Origin: Methylococcales bacterium
GTDB lineage: Bacteria; Pseudomonadota; Gammaproteobacteria; Methylococcales; Methylomonadaceae
Length of the DNA stretch: 44,671 nt
Reading direction: 5' to 3'
Assembly (NCBI GenBank): GCA_026399075.1
Contig: JAPLRR010000025.1
Span: 1 to 44,671, forward strand
Made by a program: the position numbers and the translations under genes. Under the pieces are notes generated by a model. That model searched no databases. It had not been told where the DNA came from and saw only the letters and a program-made list of their open reading frames with translations. Positions 1 through 10,820 of this stretch are shown piece by piece; position 1 is the first letter of the stretch; each line of letters starts with the position of its first letter.

Positions 1-785
1 CCCCAAGATCACACCGTTGGCGGCGCTGACGCTGAGGGCGGCATCTTCGTTGACCGCGCCTAGGTCGGGGTTGGCCACCGGGTTGTCGTTTTTACCGGTG
101 ACGGTGATGGTCAGCGTCGTGATGTTGGAAACGCCGCCATCGGGGTCGGCAACGCTGTAGCTGAACACATCGCTGGCGGTAACGCCTGCGGCCAAGGCGT
201 TGGCGTTGTCGGCGGTATAGTTGTAGCTGCCGTCGGCGTTCAGGGTCAGGTGGCCGTAGGTGCCGCTGATCGTGGTGCCAACTGCGCTGGGGCTGGGTGT
301 GTTTGTGCCTGCGGCCACGGCATTGACCTTTAAGCTGGTAACGGCGTTGTCCAAGTCGCTATCGGCCCCGACGCCTAGAATCACGCCGTTGGCGGCGCTA
401 ACGCTGAGGGTGGCATCTTCGTTGACCGCGCCTTGGTCGGGGTTGGCAACCGGGTTATCGTTTTTACCGGTAACGGTGATGGTCAGCGTGGTGATGTTGG
501 AGACGCCGCCGTCTGGGTCTAGGACGCTGTAGCTGAACACGTCGCTGGCGCTGGCGCCTGCGGCCAAGGCGTTGGCGTTGTCGGCGGTATAGTTGTAGCT
601 GCCGTCGGCGTTTAGGGTCAGGTGGCCATAAGTGCCGTTGATCGTGGTGCCGACGCCGCTGCCGGGAATCAGGCTGGTGACGGCGCCTGACGCGACGGCA
701 TTAACCCGCAGACTGGCTGCGGTGTTATCGATGTCGCTGTCAGCCCCTGCCCCTAAGATCACGCCATCGGTGGCATTAACATTAA
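1..785 (-). repeat. near-identical tandem VCBS repeats in the giant gene
   Basis: Bases 1 onward match bases 373 onward almost exactly, an offset of 372 bp or 124 codons. A third, slightly more diverged copy follows at a further offset of 378 bp. Each unit encodes one VCBS-type repeat containing the stretch YGHLTLNADGSYNYTADNAN. The two left-most copies are nearly identical at the DNA level, unlike the diverged repeats further upstream in the gene. This suggests recent duplication or gene conversion, and more copies may lie beyond the edge. Confidence 0.85.
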
Positions 786-3700
786 TAGTTAAGTCTTCGT
801 TGACCGCATTACTATCCGCTACCGCAACAGGCAGATCATTAACCGCAGTTATATTAATTACGCTAGTCAGTTTATTGCTGCTGGCAACACCCAAATCTTC
901 TGAATTGGCATCAAAGACTTGCCATGTTACGGTACGGCTTGAACTGTTTAAGGTTGGCTGGTCTGAATTTGAACTGAAGGTAATTGAACGCAGTGCCGTT
1001 GTATAATTATCCAAGGTGGCAAGCCCAGTCAGGGTTAAAACCCCATCGCTATTGCTGACTGCGGTAATGCCATTCTGGTTGGTAAAACCCAGCACGTCAC
1101 CCAAGGTGTAGCCTGCACTAATCGTGACAATTGCCCCTGTCAAATGGGTATCGTCTGCGTCAGTGGCCACTATCTTGTCATTGATAATGATGGCGGCTTG
1201 TTGCTCGACGTAAGTTGGTATGGCCGCAACATCTGTTAGCACAGGCGCATCGGCTAATGGGGTCACATTTATGGTTTTAACCGCTATTCCGGTGGCTGCG
1301 CCCACTAAATTGGAGTTGTCATCAGTCAGGCTGTACGTCAGGGTTCGGGTGGTTTTGGTGTTGTTGTCCGTAGGATCATCCGTGACGTTACGATAGGTCA
1401 GGCTTTGCAGAATCTGTTGATAGTTGGCCACGGTATCCCTACCAGACAAGGTTAATACCCCGTTATCTGGATTATAGCCCGCTGTGATATTGCTAACTTC
1501 GGTGATGGCCAATACATCGCCCGCCAAAAAGTTGCCGCTAATGGTGACTGTGCCGCCAAACATAAAGTTGTCATCGGCATCCGTTAGCGTCACACCCGCA
1601 TCCACTAAGGTTGCAGCCGCATTTTCGGTATAAGTTGCGGTTCCTGACACCGTTATGATTGGCACGTCATTAACCGCCGCGATAGTAATGGTTCCGCGTA
1701 TTGTGCTGGTCAAGGCAGTGCTAGTCGAGGCGGTATCTTTGCTGTTACCACCATCGTTGAGGGTAATGCTAAATACCCGTTCTGGGACGGTGTTATTCGC
1801 CGTTGGGTTGTCACTGTTTGAGCTGTAGCGTAATTGGGCGAGCAGGGCTTGCACGGCGGCCGGTGTTGCAGCGCTGGAATTAAACGTGATGACCAAATCA
1901 GAACCGTTACCACCGGAAAAACTGGCAAAAGCCACCCCACCATAACTCAGCACATTACCGGCAACACCAATTTGCCCGGTTGCCGCCCCTTGGTTCAGCA
2001 CTGTCAGTTTATCGCCAGCGACATAGCTGTCTAAGGCCACAGTGATCGAACCTGCACCGCCTGTAAAAAAGTTAGCGGGGTTGTCAGGGTCGCTTAAAGT
2101 TATGACACCACTGATTAAAGGAATAGGGTTGATGCCTTGTTCAGTGAATGTCCCGCCCAACACACTGGCGCTTAGGATGGGCGCGTCATTATCCGTTTTG
2201 ATGGTGACCACAGCGGATGTGGTTTGGGTTGCCCCGGCCCCCCCATCATTTAAGGCTATAGTCAGGGTACGTTGCAAAACAGGGTCATTGGAATTATTGG
2301 CAAAACTCAGGTTTTCGATGACGCGCTCGACCATTTGTACTGTTGCATTGCTATTAAACACGACGCTAAAGTTAGTGCCGTTGCCTCCGCTGTAAGTTCC
2401 TATCACTACAAAGTTGCCATTACCGATGTCATATTCGACATTGCCCCCATTAACCTGCACACCAGCACCCGACTTTATTGAAACGGTATCTTGCCCCGCG
2501 ATTAAACCGCTGACCACCAAGGAGCCACCGTTATAATTGGGGCTATCAATGTCGATTAGGGTAATGTCGCCGTCTATAATGGCGGGAGTTGCATTGACCG
2601 CATTTTCAAAAAAAGTGGCGGGGCTAAAGCCAGTGATGACGGGTTGGTCATTGACGGGGTTGACATTAACAGTGGCGGTTGGGGGGAAACTGCTCAATTC
2701 GTTGCCTATGGCCGCACCATCATCATCACCGGCATCGGTGATGGTAAATTTAAATTTTCGGTCGCCATCGGTGGGGTTATCGGTGGTGTTGGTGTAGGTT
2801 ATACCCCGGACTAAACTTTGAAAAGTGGTTGAATTAGCAAAAGAAGCGCCATCAGGGACTATCGTAAATGTCTTTATTATGCTGTCATAGGAAATCAAAA
2901 AACTGCCCACATCGACATTGCTGACACTGGTTCCCAATAAAAAGTTAGTGCCACCGATTTTGATTACTTCGCTGTCCCCATCGGCAACACCTGTCGCAAC
3001 GATGACTAGCTGGGTCATATTGAGGTTATCTGCATCAACCAGTAAACCGCTGCCTGTGATTGTGACCGGAACATGTGGGGCATTGGCAAGCTCATTCCAT
3101 GTGGCGGTCACGTCAATACTGAGGTTAAATAATCCATTCAGGTCCAATTGCGGGGCATCATTGACAGCGGTAAAGTTGATGGTGCTGTTCACCACATTAC
3201 TTAGCTGTCTACCATTACTGGCGGCATCAGCATTGTTGTCGGTCGCTTGCCAAGCAATAGTCCGGGTGTTTGCACCTGATGATGTTGGGTTATTGTTGCT
3301 GGCATTGCTAAAAGTCACCGACTGTAATACCTGGTTATAATTGGCGATGCTGTCCACACCCGCCAAGGTTAGTTGGTGGGTATTGGTATCATAACTGGCC
3401 GTTATGTTTCCTGTGACCGTGGCGGCAAGCACATCCCCAGTTCGGAAATTGCTACTGACCGTAACGGTGGCGCCTGATAATTGGGTATCGTCTATGTTGT
3501 CCGTGACAACCACCCCTGCCCCTATAACCACTGGGGCATTTTGTTCGGTATAAGCACTGTTGCCAGTCGGCCCAACAATAGTCGGCGCATCATTAACCGC
3601 ATTGACGGTAATATCTACGGTTGTGGGTGGGCTGCTAAGCGGCTTTACCTGCACACCGTTTTCCCCATACCCCCTATCATTGACGGTAATGACGAGGTGC

Positions 3701-6700
3701 ACGTGCCCGGCAAAGGCGCCGCCAATATAATCACTGCCTAGATTATTGGAGTTAAGGTTGCTGGTTGGTGTATAACTCAAGCCATTCAAAGCAGCATTCA
3801 GATTGCTTAATGTGCCATAGACGATGACATCAGCGCCAGCAGGCTCATTGGTTAAGGTGTAAGGGATTCCCCCTTTATCATCGAGAAATAAGCCACTTGC
3901 GCCGCTAAATCTGAAGGTGCCCGCAGACGACAGATTCACGGTAAGCTGGATAATGTCGGTGCTGCGCACATCTCCATCTGCAATCCTAATAACCCCGCCA
4001 CTAAAGTTGTATGTGGTGTCTTCTGTAGCGCTGACTGTGGCGGGAACCGTCACGGTTGGCGCCGTATTGCTTGGGCTAATGTTGGTGACAGTAATGGTTT
4101 GGGTCGCGGTCAAGGCTGGCAAGGTGGTGCCAGTACCATTATTGCCCAGATCATTAACCGTGACGGTGACGGTTTCCGACAAATTGGTGTCTACACCGGG
4201 GGTAAACCCTAAGCCAACCAGGGCGTTATTGACATTTGCCAGCGTGCCTTTAATGGTCACCGTGTTGGTGTTGTCCGCACCCGCCGTAATCGTGATGCCC
4301 GTTGTTGCACCTAAAGTCACTGTGCCATGGCTTAGCCCATTGGGTACCGCGATAGTCACTGAAACCTGCCCTCGGTTGCCCACTGGGCCTTCATTACGCG
4401 CCGCCTCTATATCATCAACGACTATCAGGCCTTGCAAATTATCGGCAATCACCTGCATTGTCCCTTCAATAACGCCTAAGGTGATAAATTTATTTGCGCT
4501 AATGGTTGGGGCATCATTAACTGCTGTGACCGTAGTGCCTAGCGTGTTGGTGTTGGCTGAAACCGCCGTGCTACCACCATTAGTCGTGCTAGAAATGTTC
4601 ACCCGGGTTTGGCCAAAGCCTTGGGCGCTAGTGGAACTGAATGGCCCGTCGTAGATGTTATCCAATGCCCTAATCACCAAACTAGGGGGGCTACCGTTAT
4701 AATCGGCCACTGGCACGAACCGCACCAAGGTGGAGGCGGATAAAACTAATGCCGTGTCATTGTCACCCACCGTCCCAATGTCCCGCCAATTACCCTCCGT
4801 AGTATATTGCCAGACCCCTTGGCTAACCGCGTTTGCCGTGTTACCAATAACCGCCACACCCCCCAAGCTTGCGCCGGTATCAACATCTTGGAAATTCAGC
4901 CCCACCAGCGTGTTGATTGCTGCGCCAATCGGGCTGGCGGTGTCTTCGGTCGTGTTGCTCAGAATGAGATTACCCATGCCAGTGGGTGCATCATTGACAT
5001 CAGTGGTAAACAGTGTCGCTGTATCACTGTCCAAAGAAAATGCTGAGATGTCAGCAGGGACTACACCATGAATGGGAGTAGTATCAGCCCGACCACCTGC
5101 AGTGCCGCTAGTTTGGTCCCAAGCCAGATAGGTGATGCTGGCGGTATCGGCATTTTTACCATCGGGGATATAGCGGATAAAGTCGGTAGCCCCTAATAAC
5201 AGGGCGCTGGAGGTTGAAACCCCGCCAATGGCATGCCAAATGCTGCCATCCAAGCTATATTGCCATACGCCATTGCCGCTGGCCAATTGGGTAATCGCGA
5301 TGCCTGCCACCGCACCGTCATCCACATCACTTATGGTTAATCCAAAAGTGGACAAGGGATCATTCAGCAGTGCCGCAACCGTCGTGGTGATGTTTGGCTC
5401 ATCTTCGGTAAATACGCCTATAAATGGGCTTATAGGGGTCAAGACAGGCGCATCATTGGCCCGGATGACATTGACAAAGGCGCTTGCCGTAATGGTATTT
5501 GCTCCGCCATTTAGGACATCCCCCCCATCATTGAAGGCGAACTCCACCGTGCGGACACCTTCCACCGGATTGGCCGTATCCGTATTACGGAAACTGATGC
5601 TTTCGATTAAAACCTGTACATTAGCAACCGTGGCATTGGCGTTAAAGACAAAAGCCAAAGATTGGCCGCCTCCCCCACCGATTATTTTCCCAATCTGGAT
5701 ACCGCCATAATAGATTGCGTTTGAATCATCGCTGCTAATCCCGGCTTGCCCACTAATGTACAATTGGTCAGCGCTATGGTCTAGGCCATCAGTCAAGGTG
5801 ACGGTCAAGGTGCCATTGTTAAAATCAGTGTTGTTATTGGCCAAGTCGGCATCGCTAAAAAATACCTGGCTATCAATCACCGTGGCAGGTGCATCTTCCA
5901 CGAAATCCAACGTTCCGCCCATACCGCCTAGTTGTGGGGCATCGTTTACCGCTACAATATGCATCTCAAACTTTACGCTTGGTTCATTAGCACCGCTACT
6001 GTCAGAAACGACAAAACTGACGCTGTCACCAATACTCGCAGGGTCTAAATCCGGTTCGCTGCCATCATGGCTATAATGCAATTTCCCATCCAAAACATCT
6101 TGCATAGTGAACGCACTACCGACACCCAACACAGTTATAAAGCCATTATTGACCAAATACAGTTGGCCTTGGGCAACATTGCTGACCAGTCTGAACTGCA
6201 CTTGGGCAGGGGCATTGTCCGGGTCAAAGGCGCCAATAAAATCATTGGTGATAACCGTATCCAAAGCACCTTCGTTGACCCCCAGAAGATAGTTGGTAAG
6301 AAGGACTGGCGGATCATTACTGGGGCGGACATTGATGTTAACAGTGGCAATATTGCTGTCCAAAGATTGTGGGTCTGTGGCCATGAAAGTAAAACTGTCA
6401 GTTAGGCTTTCATCCCCCCCATTGGCATAACGCAGCTGGCCATTGCTTAACTGTTCAAAACTAAAGGGCTGGCCGGGCTGTATTGTTGTTTCAAAACTGC
6501 CATCCCCATCGGCATCCATTTCCAAAAAGCCATAGCTAGGCAGGGTTACTATCGTATAAACCAGCTCCGTATTGGTGTTGTCCGTATCAAGCACATTGAG
6601 GATCGTACTGTCCAGCACTTGAATACGCCCAGGATTGTCCGGGATAGTGCTATTATCAACACTGCTGACCCCTTCATCAACGGTAAAGCTGCCTGTGTTG

Positions 6701-9700
6701 GCCACTGGGGCATCATTGACATTGTCTATCGTGAAAGCAATGGCAAACGTGGGGCTGCGGGCAACCTCACCCTTGGCTATGTTAATCGTGGCCACACCAT
6801 CCGTGATTGTCTTGCTGCCACTTTCAGAAACCCCCACACTAGGCTCAATAAACACATCCCCAACCTGTACCACGCCACCGTCTTCGAGATGAACGCTAAT
6901 GCTGTCGTTGCGCAGTTCAGAATCGGGCGCATGGAAATAGGCGATATTGCCGTCTTCCACATCTTGGGCCAAAAAACGCCCGCCCACGGCTAGCGCCACC
7001 CAGGCACTGCCATTCCAACGGCTTAACACACCACCTGCTGGCGCGACATCGACGACATAAACGAGTTGGCCTATGGAGTTGTCGCTGTCTTGCCATTGCA
7101 GGTCTAGCGTGCTCAGCTTTACCGCATTGCTGACATTAAACAAATCAAAGCTGGCGGCATCGCCACCACCGATATTTTCCTCCAATAACCTAATCCCATC
7201 AGGATTGGAAACCAGCGGGTTAATGGTCGGCGCATCGTTATTGGGATTGATTTTAAGTGCTATGGTGGAGCTGCCACTTATCAGACCACTTTCACGCTTG
7301 ACTGTGAACGGGGCAGCAAAATGATAGCCAGCTGCCTCATTGCTGTCGCTGACATACACCACCCGGCCTGCATCGATTTGGGATTGGCTAAACCCGTCGC
7401 CTTCCACTAAAGCGATGCCATCCAAATACAATGTGCCGTGAGTAGGTGCAAACGTTAAGGTATAACTATCAGATCCCCTGAGCGTGGTGTTACTGATGGC
7501 CACCAGCCCATCTTCTGGCGCTTGGGCCAACAATGTCCCTTCCGGCGGTATCGGCGTTGGCGAGCCAGTGGTGACCGCTATCCCCAAGGTGCCCGTACTA
7601 ACCCCACCGTCACGGTCATTCACCGAAAAGCTAAAGCTATCCGCATTAGTTGAATATCCATCATGGCTGTAACTCAGCAGGCCAGCGCTTAAATCGGCTT
7701 CAGTGAACGTGACCCCCACGCCAGCTTGCACACCATTCACAAATAAGGTGCCTTGCGTCGGCAAGGCGCTGATGGTGTAAACCCGGTCAGCGTCAAGGCT
7801 ATCGGGATCTGTGGCCGTCAAGGTAGCATCCCGGCCAGTAAATTGGTTATTTCCTATGGTGCCACTACCGCCCTGCAAAATGTTAAGGGGCGTGGTTAGG
7901 GGGGTAGGCGCATCATTGGCGGCAACTATCGTGATATTGACAGTGGCTTTACTGACTGTGGCGGCAAGTGGCGCGGGATGGTTGTCGCTGGCACTGACCT
8001 GAAAACTGGTACTGGGGTAAACGGAAGGTTCTGCACCCGTAGAAACGAAGCGTAGCGGGTTTGCGTCCAAGGCGGCTTGGGTCAATTGCTGGCCCACTTT
8101 GGCATCAACGTAAGCCAAGCCATCCCAGTATTGCAGCTTACCCACCAAAGGGTCGGGTAAACTGTCCAAGGTCAAGGCCATTAAACTACGGTCGCCATCG
8201 GCATCGGCCATGCCTAGGCTAAGGTTGGTAAATTCGCCCGCCAGCACCAGTTCATTACTGGTTTGATTAATGCCATTAATGGCGATTTGGGCATTAATAT
8301 CCCCAACGCTAATGGTCAATGTGCGCGGACTGGTATCCCCCACTGCCCCGCCCGTTGCCCCCAAGACACCGCCTGCGCCATCCCGCACACTAAACGTAAA
8401 GCTATCGGACGAATTGACGCTTAAATCATGGCCGGTATATTGGTATTTTATGACTGTACCTGCCGCCACATCCGCTTGGGAAAACAAAGACCCAACCGTC
8501 AAAGCCACACCATTTTTATACAACACCCCATTGGCTGGCAGGCTCTCCAGCTTATAGAGCAGTTGCACCTCACTATTGTCGGGGTCCAGTAAGGGCTGTT
8601 GCACTGACGTGATAAAGCCCGCTGCCGTCTCGTTAAGCACCAGGGCCACGGGCACTAATGTAGGGCTATCGTTACGGCTGGCTACGGCAATATCCGAAGT
8701 CAAAGTGGCGCTGCTAGTTGCCAAGCCATCCCAAGCATAATAAGTTAGGGTGACAATCCCAGATTCTTGGCGGTCATTGGCATTGTCATCGGCCACAAAC
8801 CGGATTTTAGCGTCACCGGTCAGCTCAGTCCCGGCCAACACCGCCCATGAATTGCTGCCATTCAGTTGATATTCCAGATGCCCCGTCATCCCATTGGTGA
8901 TCGTAGTGCTGACTATCGAGACCCCCAAATTGCTGCCATTATCAACATCAACCGCCAACACGCCTGTAGCGTTAGCCAACAAGTCGGCCACCAACACCCC
9001 CTGGTTCTCGGTGTCAGTAGCATTTTCAGGGATAGTCAGGGTTCTGGCTTTGGTGCTGGCCAGCACTTCGGGGGCATCGTTCGTACCGTCAATGGTAACA
9101 ATGACACTGGCTGATGAAGTAACGTCGGCGGTATCTTTTATGGTGTAAGTAAAGGATTCAGTCAAGCTTTGTCCGACTGCCAAAGCTTGCACGGTCGGGT
9201 TACTGTTATCCAAAACGTAGTGGTAACTACCATCGCTGTTGAGTGTAAACGTCCCATAATCCCCTTTTATGGGATTGCCATAGCCACCTAAAACAGGGCC
9301 GCCCTTACCGACACCAATCACTGTTATGGTATCGCCAAGGTCCGGATCAATGTCGTTAGCGAGCACGTTTCCGGTGACATTGGCCCCATCTTCCAAGCTG
9401 GTGATGGCATCATCCGTGGCAACAGGCGCATCATTAATGGCGGATACCGTAATGCTGCGGTTTAAACTGACTGTGGTTGTGCCATCGTTAGTGGATAGGG
9501 TAAAGGCTGCTGTACCATTAAAATTGGCACTCGGCGTAAACGTCATCCCATTAATTGCTGCATTAACTTGCGTGAGCGTACCGTTAAAGACGACAGTCCC
9601 TGTGCCATTCCCCGTCAAGCCAGTCAAACCAGTGGTGCTTGCCAAGGAAAATCGACCTGTTGTGCTGCTTAGGCTTACCCTTTGGACACCCCCATCAACA

Positions 9701-10737
9701 TCAGCAATCGTGATGCCAGTAATGGTTAGCCCCACATCTTCTAGGGTGGAACGTGTAGGCCCGGTATCGCTAATGGTCGGGGCCGCCAACAAATCTTGGT
9801 AATCCGCCAAAGACAGGGTATTGGCCTCGATGGATCCGGTGCTGGTTTCCAATTGCCAATCACCGCCCAAATTGGCGTTACCTGTAGGGTCAACCGAAGC
9901 GGCAACATCCGCACCAGTCACATCCGCCAAGGCACTGATAAACTCCGCACCTTGTAAACCTGCCGCCACATCACAGCCATAGACCAAAATATCGGCATGA
10001 ACAGCCAAAGCCGATTTAATGGTGGCCAAATCTGCGGCATAGGTGGTGCTGATACTGCCAACATCCAATTGGCCATCACCCAAATAAAGTACACCCGCCT
10101 CGCCATGGCTTAAAATATGGATGGTATCAACCCCAGTCCGCCCAGTCAGTGCTTCTGCCATTTGGCTGACCCCATCGCGGTTCGGGTCTAGCCAAATGAT
10201 TTCACCAGTGCGCCCTGCCAACAAGGTTTGCAGGTCTTGCACCCGGTAATCGACAAAAATAAGTTCGCTAGGCGGGCTTGCAATGGAGGCATCCGGTGTG
10301 TGCAAGTCGGCAGCGTCTTGCTGCTCTGCCGTCGCTTGCTTAGGCTCTGTGGCCTCTACCGATAAATTTGGATTGGCGCTTAGCCCATCTTCAATTTGAT
10401 TATTGGCTACTAGAGTACTGCCAATTGGCCCAACTTGTTTTGGGCTTAGCTCTGCGGGCCTTGCTACGGGTGGGTTAATGGGGAAGCTAAGCGCAACGGG
10501 TGGGGCAATTGATTGTGACGGGCTGGCGGGAACTTCCCGTGCCATATCAACAGCTGGTACATCAGGCACACTAGCGCTGTTGGCATCGGTGTGTCCGGCA
10601 AGGTTTTCATGGGGGATTTCGGCCACAGCCGCAACAACCGCCCCATCAAATACCAAGCGGTTTTCCAAGGCCAAGCGCAACGAACTTGATGTGGGTTTGT
10701 TTTTATATTTTGGATGGGTAGGGGTATTCGTTTTCAC
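1..10737 (-). CDS. giant DUF4347 / cadherin-VCBS repeat adhesin (C-terminus beyond left edge)
   Basis: The frame is open without a stop from a GTG at 10737 down to base 1, giving at least 3579 residues. An in-frame TAA lies about 9 codons upstream and there is no ATG between, so GTG 10737 is the best start. An LEPR-like motif, LENRLVFDGA, lies near residues 24-33. DUF4347 spans about residues 158-300, with IFVDYRVQDL, IHILSHGEAG, LVYGCDVAAG and GGDWQLETSTG. Tandem beta-sandwich repeats follow to the edge, with recurring NDAP linkers and VCBS signatures such as LNADGSYNYTADN and FSYSVADPDGG. No catalytic domain is visible. Proteins of this build are usually secreted adhesins or biofilm matrix proteins, often exported by type I secretion. 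The export signal would be in the missing C-terminus, so the route is inferred. Antisense open frames within it are shadows. Confidence 0.9.
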   Translation of the reverse strand, partial: MKTNTPTHPKYKNKPTSSSLRLALENRLVFDGAVVAAVAEIPHENLAGHTDANSASVPDVPAVDMAREVPASPSQSIAPPVALSFPINPPVARPAELSPKQVGPIGSTLVANNQIEDGLSANPNLSVEATEPKQATAEQQDAADLHTPDASIASPPSELIFVDYRVQDLQTLLAGRTGEIIWLDPNRDGVSQMAEALTGRTGVDTIHILSHGEAGVLYLGDGQLDVGSISTTYAADLATIKSALAVHADILVYGCDVAAGLQGAEFISALADVTGADVAASVDPTGNANLGGDWQLETSTGSIEANTLSLADYQDLLAAPTISDTGPTRSTLEDVGLTITGITIADVDGGVQRVSLSSTTGRFSLASTTGLTGLTGNGTGTVVFNGTLTQVNAAINGMTFTPSANFNGTAAFTLSTNDGTTTVSLNRSITVSAINDAPVATDDAITSLEDGANVTGNVLANDIDPDLGDTITVIGVGKGGPVLGGYGNPIKGDYGTFTLNSDGSYHYVLDNSNPTVQALAVGQSLTESFTYTIKDTADVTSSASVIVTIDGTNDAPEVLASTKARTLTIPENATDTENQGVLVADLLANATGVLAVDVDNGSNLGVSIVSTTITNGMTGHLEYQLNGSNSWAVLAGTELTGDAKIRFVADDNANDRQESGIVTLTYYAWDGLATSSATLTSDIAVASRNDSPTLVPVALVLNETAAGFITSVQQPLLDPDNSEVQLLYKLESLPANGVLYKNGVALTVGSLFSQADVAAGTVIKYQYTGHDLSVNSSDSFTFSVRDGAGGVLGATGGAVGDTSPRTLTISVGDINAQIAINGINQTSNELVLAGEFTNLSLGMADADGDRSLMALTLDSLPDPLVGKLQYWDGLAYVDAKVGQQLTQAALDANPLRFVSTGAEPSVYPSTSFQVSASDNHPAPLAATVSKATVNITIVAANDAPTPLTTPLNILQGGSGTIGNNQFTGRDATLTATDPDSLDADRVYTISALPTQGTLFVNGVQAGVGVTFTEADLSAGLLSYSHDGYSTNADSFSFSVNDRDGGVSTGTLGIAVTTGSPTPIPPEGTLLAQAPEDGLVAISNTTLRGSDSYTLTFAPTHGTLYLDGIALVEGDGFSQSQIDAGRVVYVSDSNEAAGYHFAAPFTVKRESGLISGSSTIALKINPNNDAPTINPLVSNPDGIRLLEENIGGGDAASFDLFNVSNAVKLSTLDLQWQDSDNSIGQLVYVVDVAPAGGVLSRWNGSAWVALAVGGRFLAQDVEDGNIAYFHAPDSELRNDSISVHLEDGGVVQVGDVFIEPSVGVSESGSKTITDGVATINIAKGEVARSPTFAIAFTIDNVNDAPVANTGSFTVDEGVSSVDNSTIPDNPGRIQVLDSTILNVLDTDNTNTELVYTIVTLPSYGFLEMDADGDGSFETTIQPGQPFSFEQLSNGQLRYANGGDESLTDSFTFMATDPQSLDSNIATVNINVRPSNDPPVLLTNYLLGVNEGALDTVITNDFIGAFDPDNAPAQVQFRLVSNVAQGQLYLVNNGFITVLGVGSAFTMQDVLDGKLHYSHDGSEPDLDPASIGDSVSFVVSDSSGANEPSVKFEMHIVAVNDAPQLGGMGGTLDFVEDAPATVIDSQVFFSDADLANNNTDFNNGTLTVTLTDGLDHSADQLYISGQAGISSDDSNAIYYGGIQIGKIIGGGGGQSLAFVFNANATVANVQVLIESISFRNTDTANPVEGVRTVEFAFNDGGDVLNGGANTITASAFVNVIRANDAPVLTPISPFIGVFTEDEPNITTTVAALLNDPLSTFGLTISDVDDGAVAGIAITQLASGNGVWQYSLDGSIWHAIGGVSTSSALLLGATDFIRYIPDGKNADTASITYLAWDQTSGTAGGRADTTPIHGVVPADISAFSLDSDTATLFTTDVNDAPTGMGNLILSNTTEDTASPIGAAINTLVGLNFQDVDTGASLGGVAVIGNTANAVSQGVWQYTTEGNWRDIGTVGDNDTALVLSASTLVRFVPVADYNGSPPSLVIRALDNIYDGPFSSTSAQGFGQTRVNISSTTNGGSTAVSANTNTLGTTVTAVNDAPTISANKFITLGVIEGTMQVIADNLQGLIVVDDIEAARNEGPVGNRGQVSVTIAVPNGLSHGTVTLGATTGITITAGADNTNTVTIKGTLANVNNALVGLGFTPGVDTNLSETVTVTVNDLGNNGTGTTLPALTATQTITVTNISPSNTAPTVTVPATVSATEDTTYNFSGGVIRIADGDVRSTDIIQLTVNLSSAGTFRFSGASGLFLDDKGGIPYTLTNEPAGADVIVYGTLSNLNAALNGLSYTPTSNLNSNNLGSDYIGGAFAGHVHLVITVNDRGYGENGVQVKPLSSPPTTVDITVNAVNDAPTIVGPTGNSAYTEQNAPVVIGAGVVVTDNIDDTQLSGATVTVSSNFRTGDVLAATVTGNITASYDTNTHQLTLAGVDSIANYNQVLQSVTFSNASNNNPTSSGANTRTIAWQATDNNADAASNGRQLSNVVNSTINFTAVNDAPQLDLNGLFNLSIDVTATWNELANAPHVPVTITGSGLLVDADNLNMTQLVIVATGVADGDSEVIKIGGTNFLLGTSVSNVDVGSFLISYDSIIKTFTIVPDGASFANSTTFQSLVRGITYTNTTDNPTDGDRKFKFTITDAGDDDGAAIGNELSSFPPTATVNVNPVNDQPVITGFSPATFFENAVNATPAIIDGDITLIDIDSPNYNGGSLVVSGLIAGQDTVSIKSGAGVQVNGGNVEYDIGNGNFVVIGTYSGGNGTNFSVVFNSNATVQMVERVIENLSFANNSNDPVLQRTLTIALNDGGAGATQTTSAVVTIKTDNDAPILSASVLGGTFTEQGINPIPLISGVITLSDPDNPANFFTGGAGSITVALDSYVAGDKLTVLNQGAATGQIGVAGNVLSYGGVAFASFSGGNGSDLVITFNSSAATPAAVQALLAQLRYSSNSDNPTANNTVPERVFSITLNDGGNSKDTASTSTALTSTIRGTITIAAVNDVPIITVSGTATYTENAAATLVDAGVTLTDADDNFMFGGTVTISGNFLAGDVLAITEVSNITAGYNPDNGVLTLSGRDTVANYQQILQSLTYRNVTDDPTDNNTKTTRTLTYSLTDDNSNLVGAATGIAVKTINVTPLADAPVLTDVAAIPTYVEQQAAIIINDKIVATDADDTHLTGAIVTISAGYTLGDVLGFTNQNGITAVSNSDGVLTLTGLATLDNYTTALRSITFSSNSDQPTLNSSSRTVTWQVFDANSEDLGVASSNKLTSVINITAVNDLPVAVADSNAVNEDLTINVNATDGVILGAGADSDIDNTAASLRVNAVASGAVTSLIPGSGVGTTINGTYGHLTLNADGSYNYTADNANALAAGASASDVFSYSVLDPDGGVSNITTLTITVTGKNDNPVANPDQGAVNEDATLSVSAANGVILGVGADSDLDNAVTSLKVNAVAAGTNTPSPSAVGTTISGTYGHLTLNADGSYNYTADNANALAAGVTASDVFSYSVADPDGGVSNITTLTITVTGKNDNPVANPDLGAVNEDAALSVSAANGVILG

Positions 10738-10757
10738 CGTCGCACACGTCGGAGTCG

Positions 10758-10763
10758 ATTATA
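10758..10763 (-). promoter_or_regulatory. -10 hexamer of the giant adhesin gene
   Basis: The minus strand reads TATAAT, a perfect sigma70 -10 box, about 20 bases before the GTG start at 10737. No good -35 box is present at 16-18 bp spacing; the region there is T-rich. A short inverted pair (AGGGGT / ACCCCT) lies just upstream in the minus-strand sense and could bind a regulator. The box implies a very short leader and separate transcription from the upstream ATPase gene. Confidence 0.5.
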
Positions 10764-10820
10764 CAGGGGTGCAACGGTATAAAAACCCCTGAGTTAATCT
10801 TGGGTAACCGTGCACAACAC

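Noticed and set aside
260..9802. Many plus-strand open frames opposite the giant adhesin
   Set aside because: They lie antisense to one continuous frame with clear domain motifs and are produced by its codon bias.
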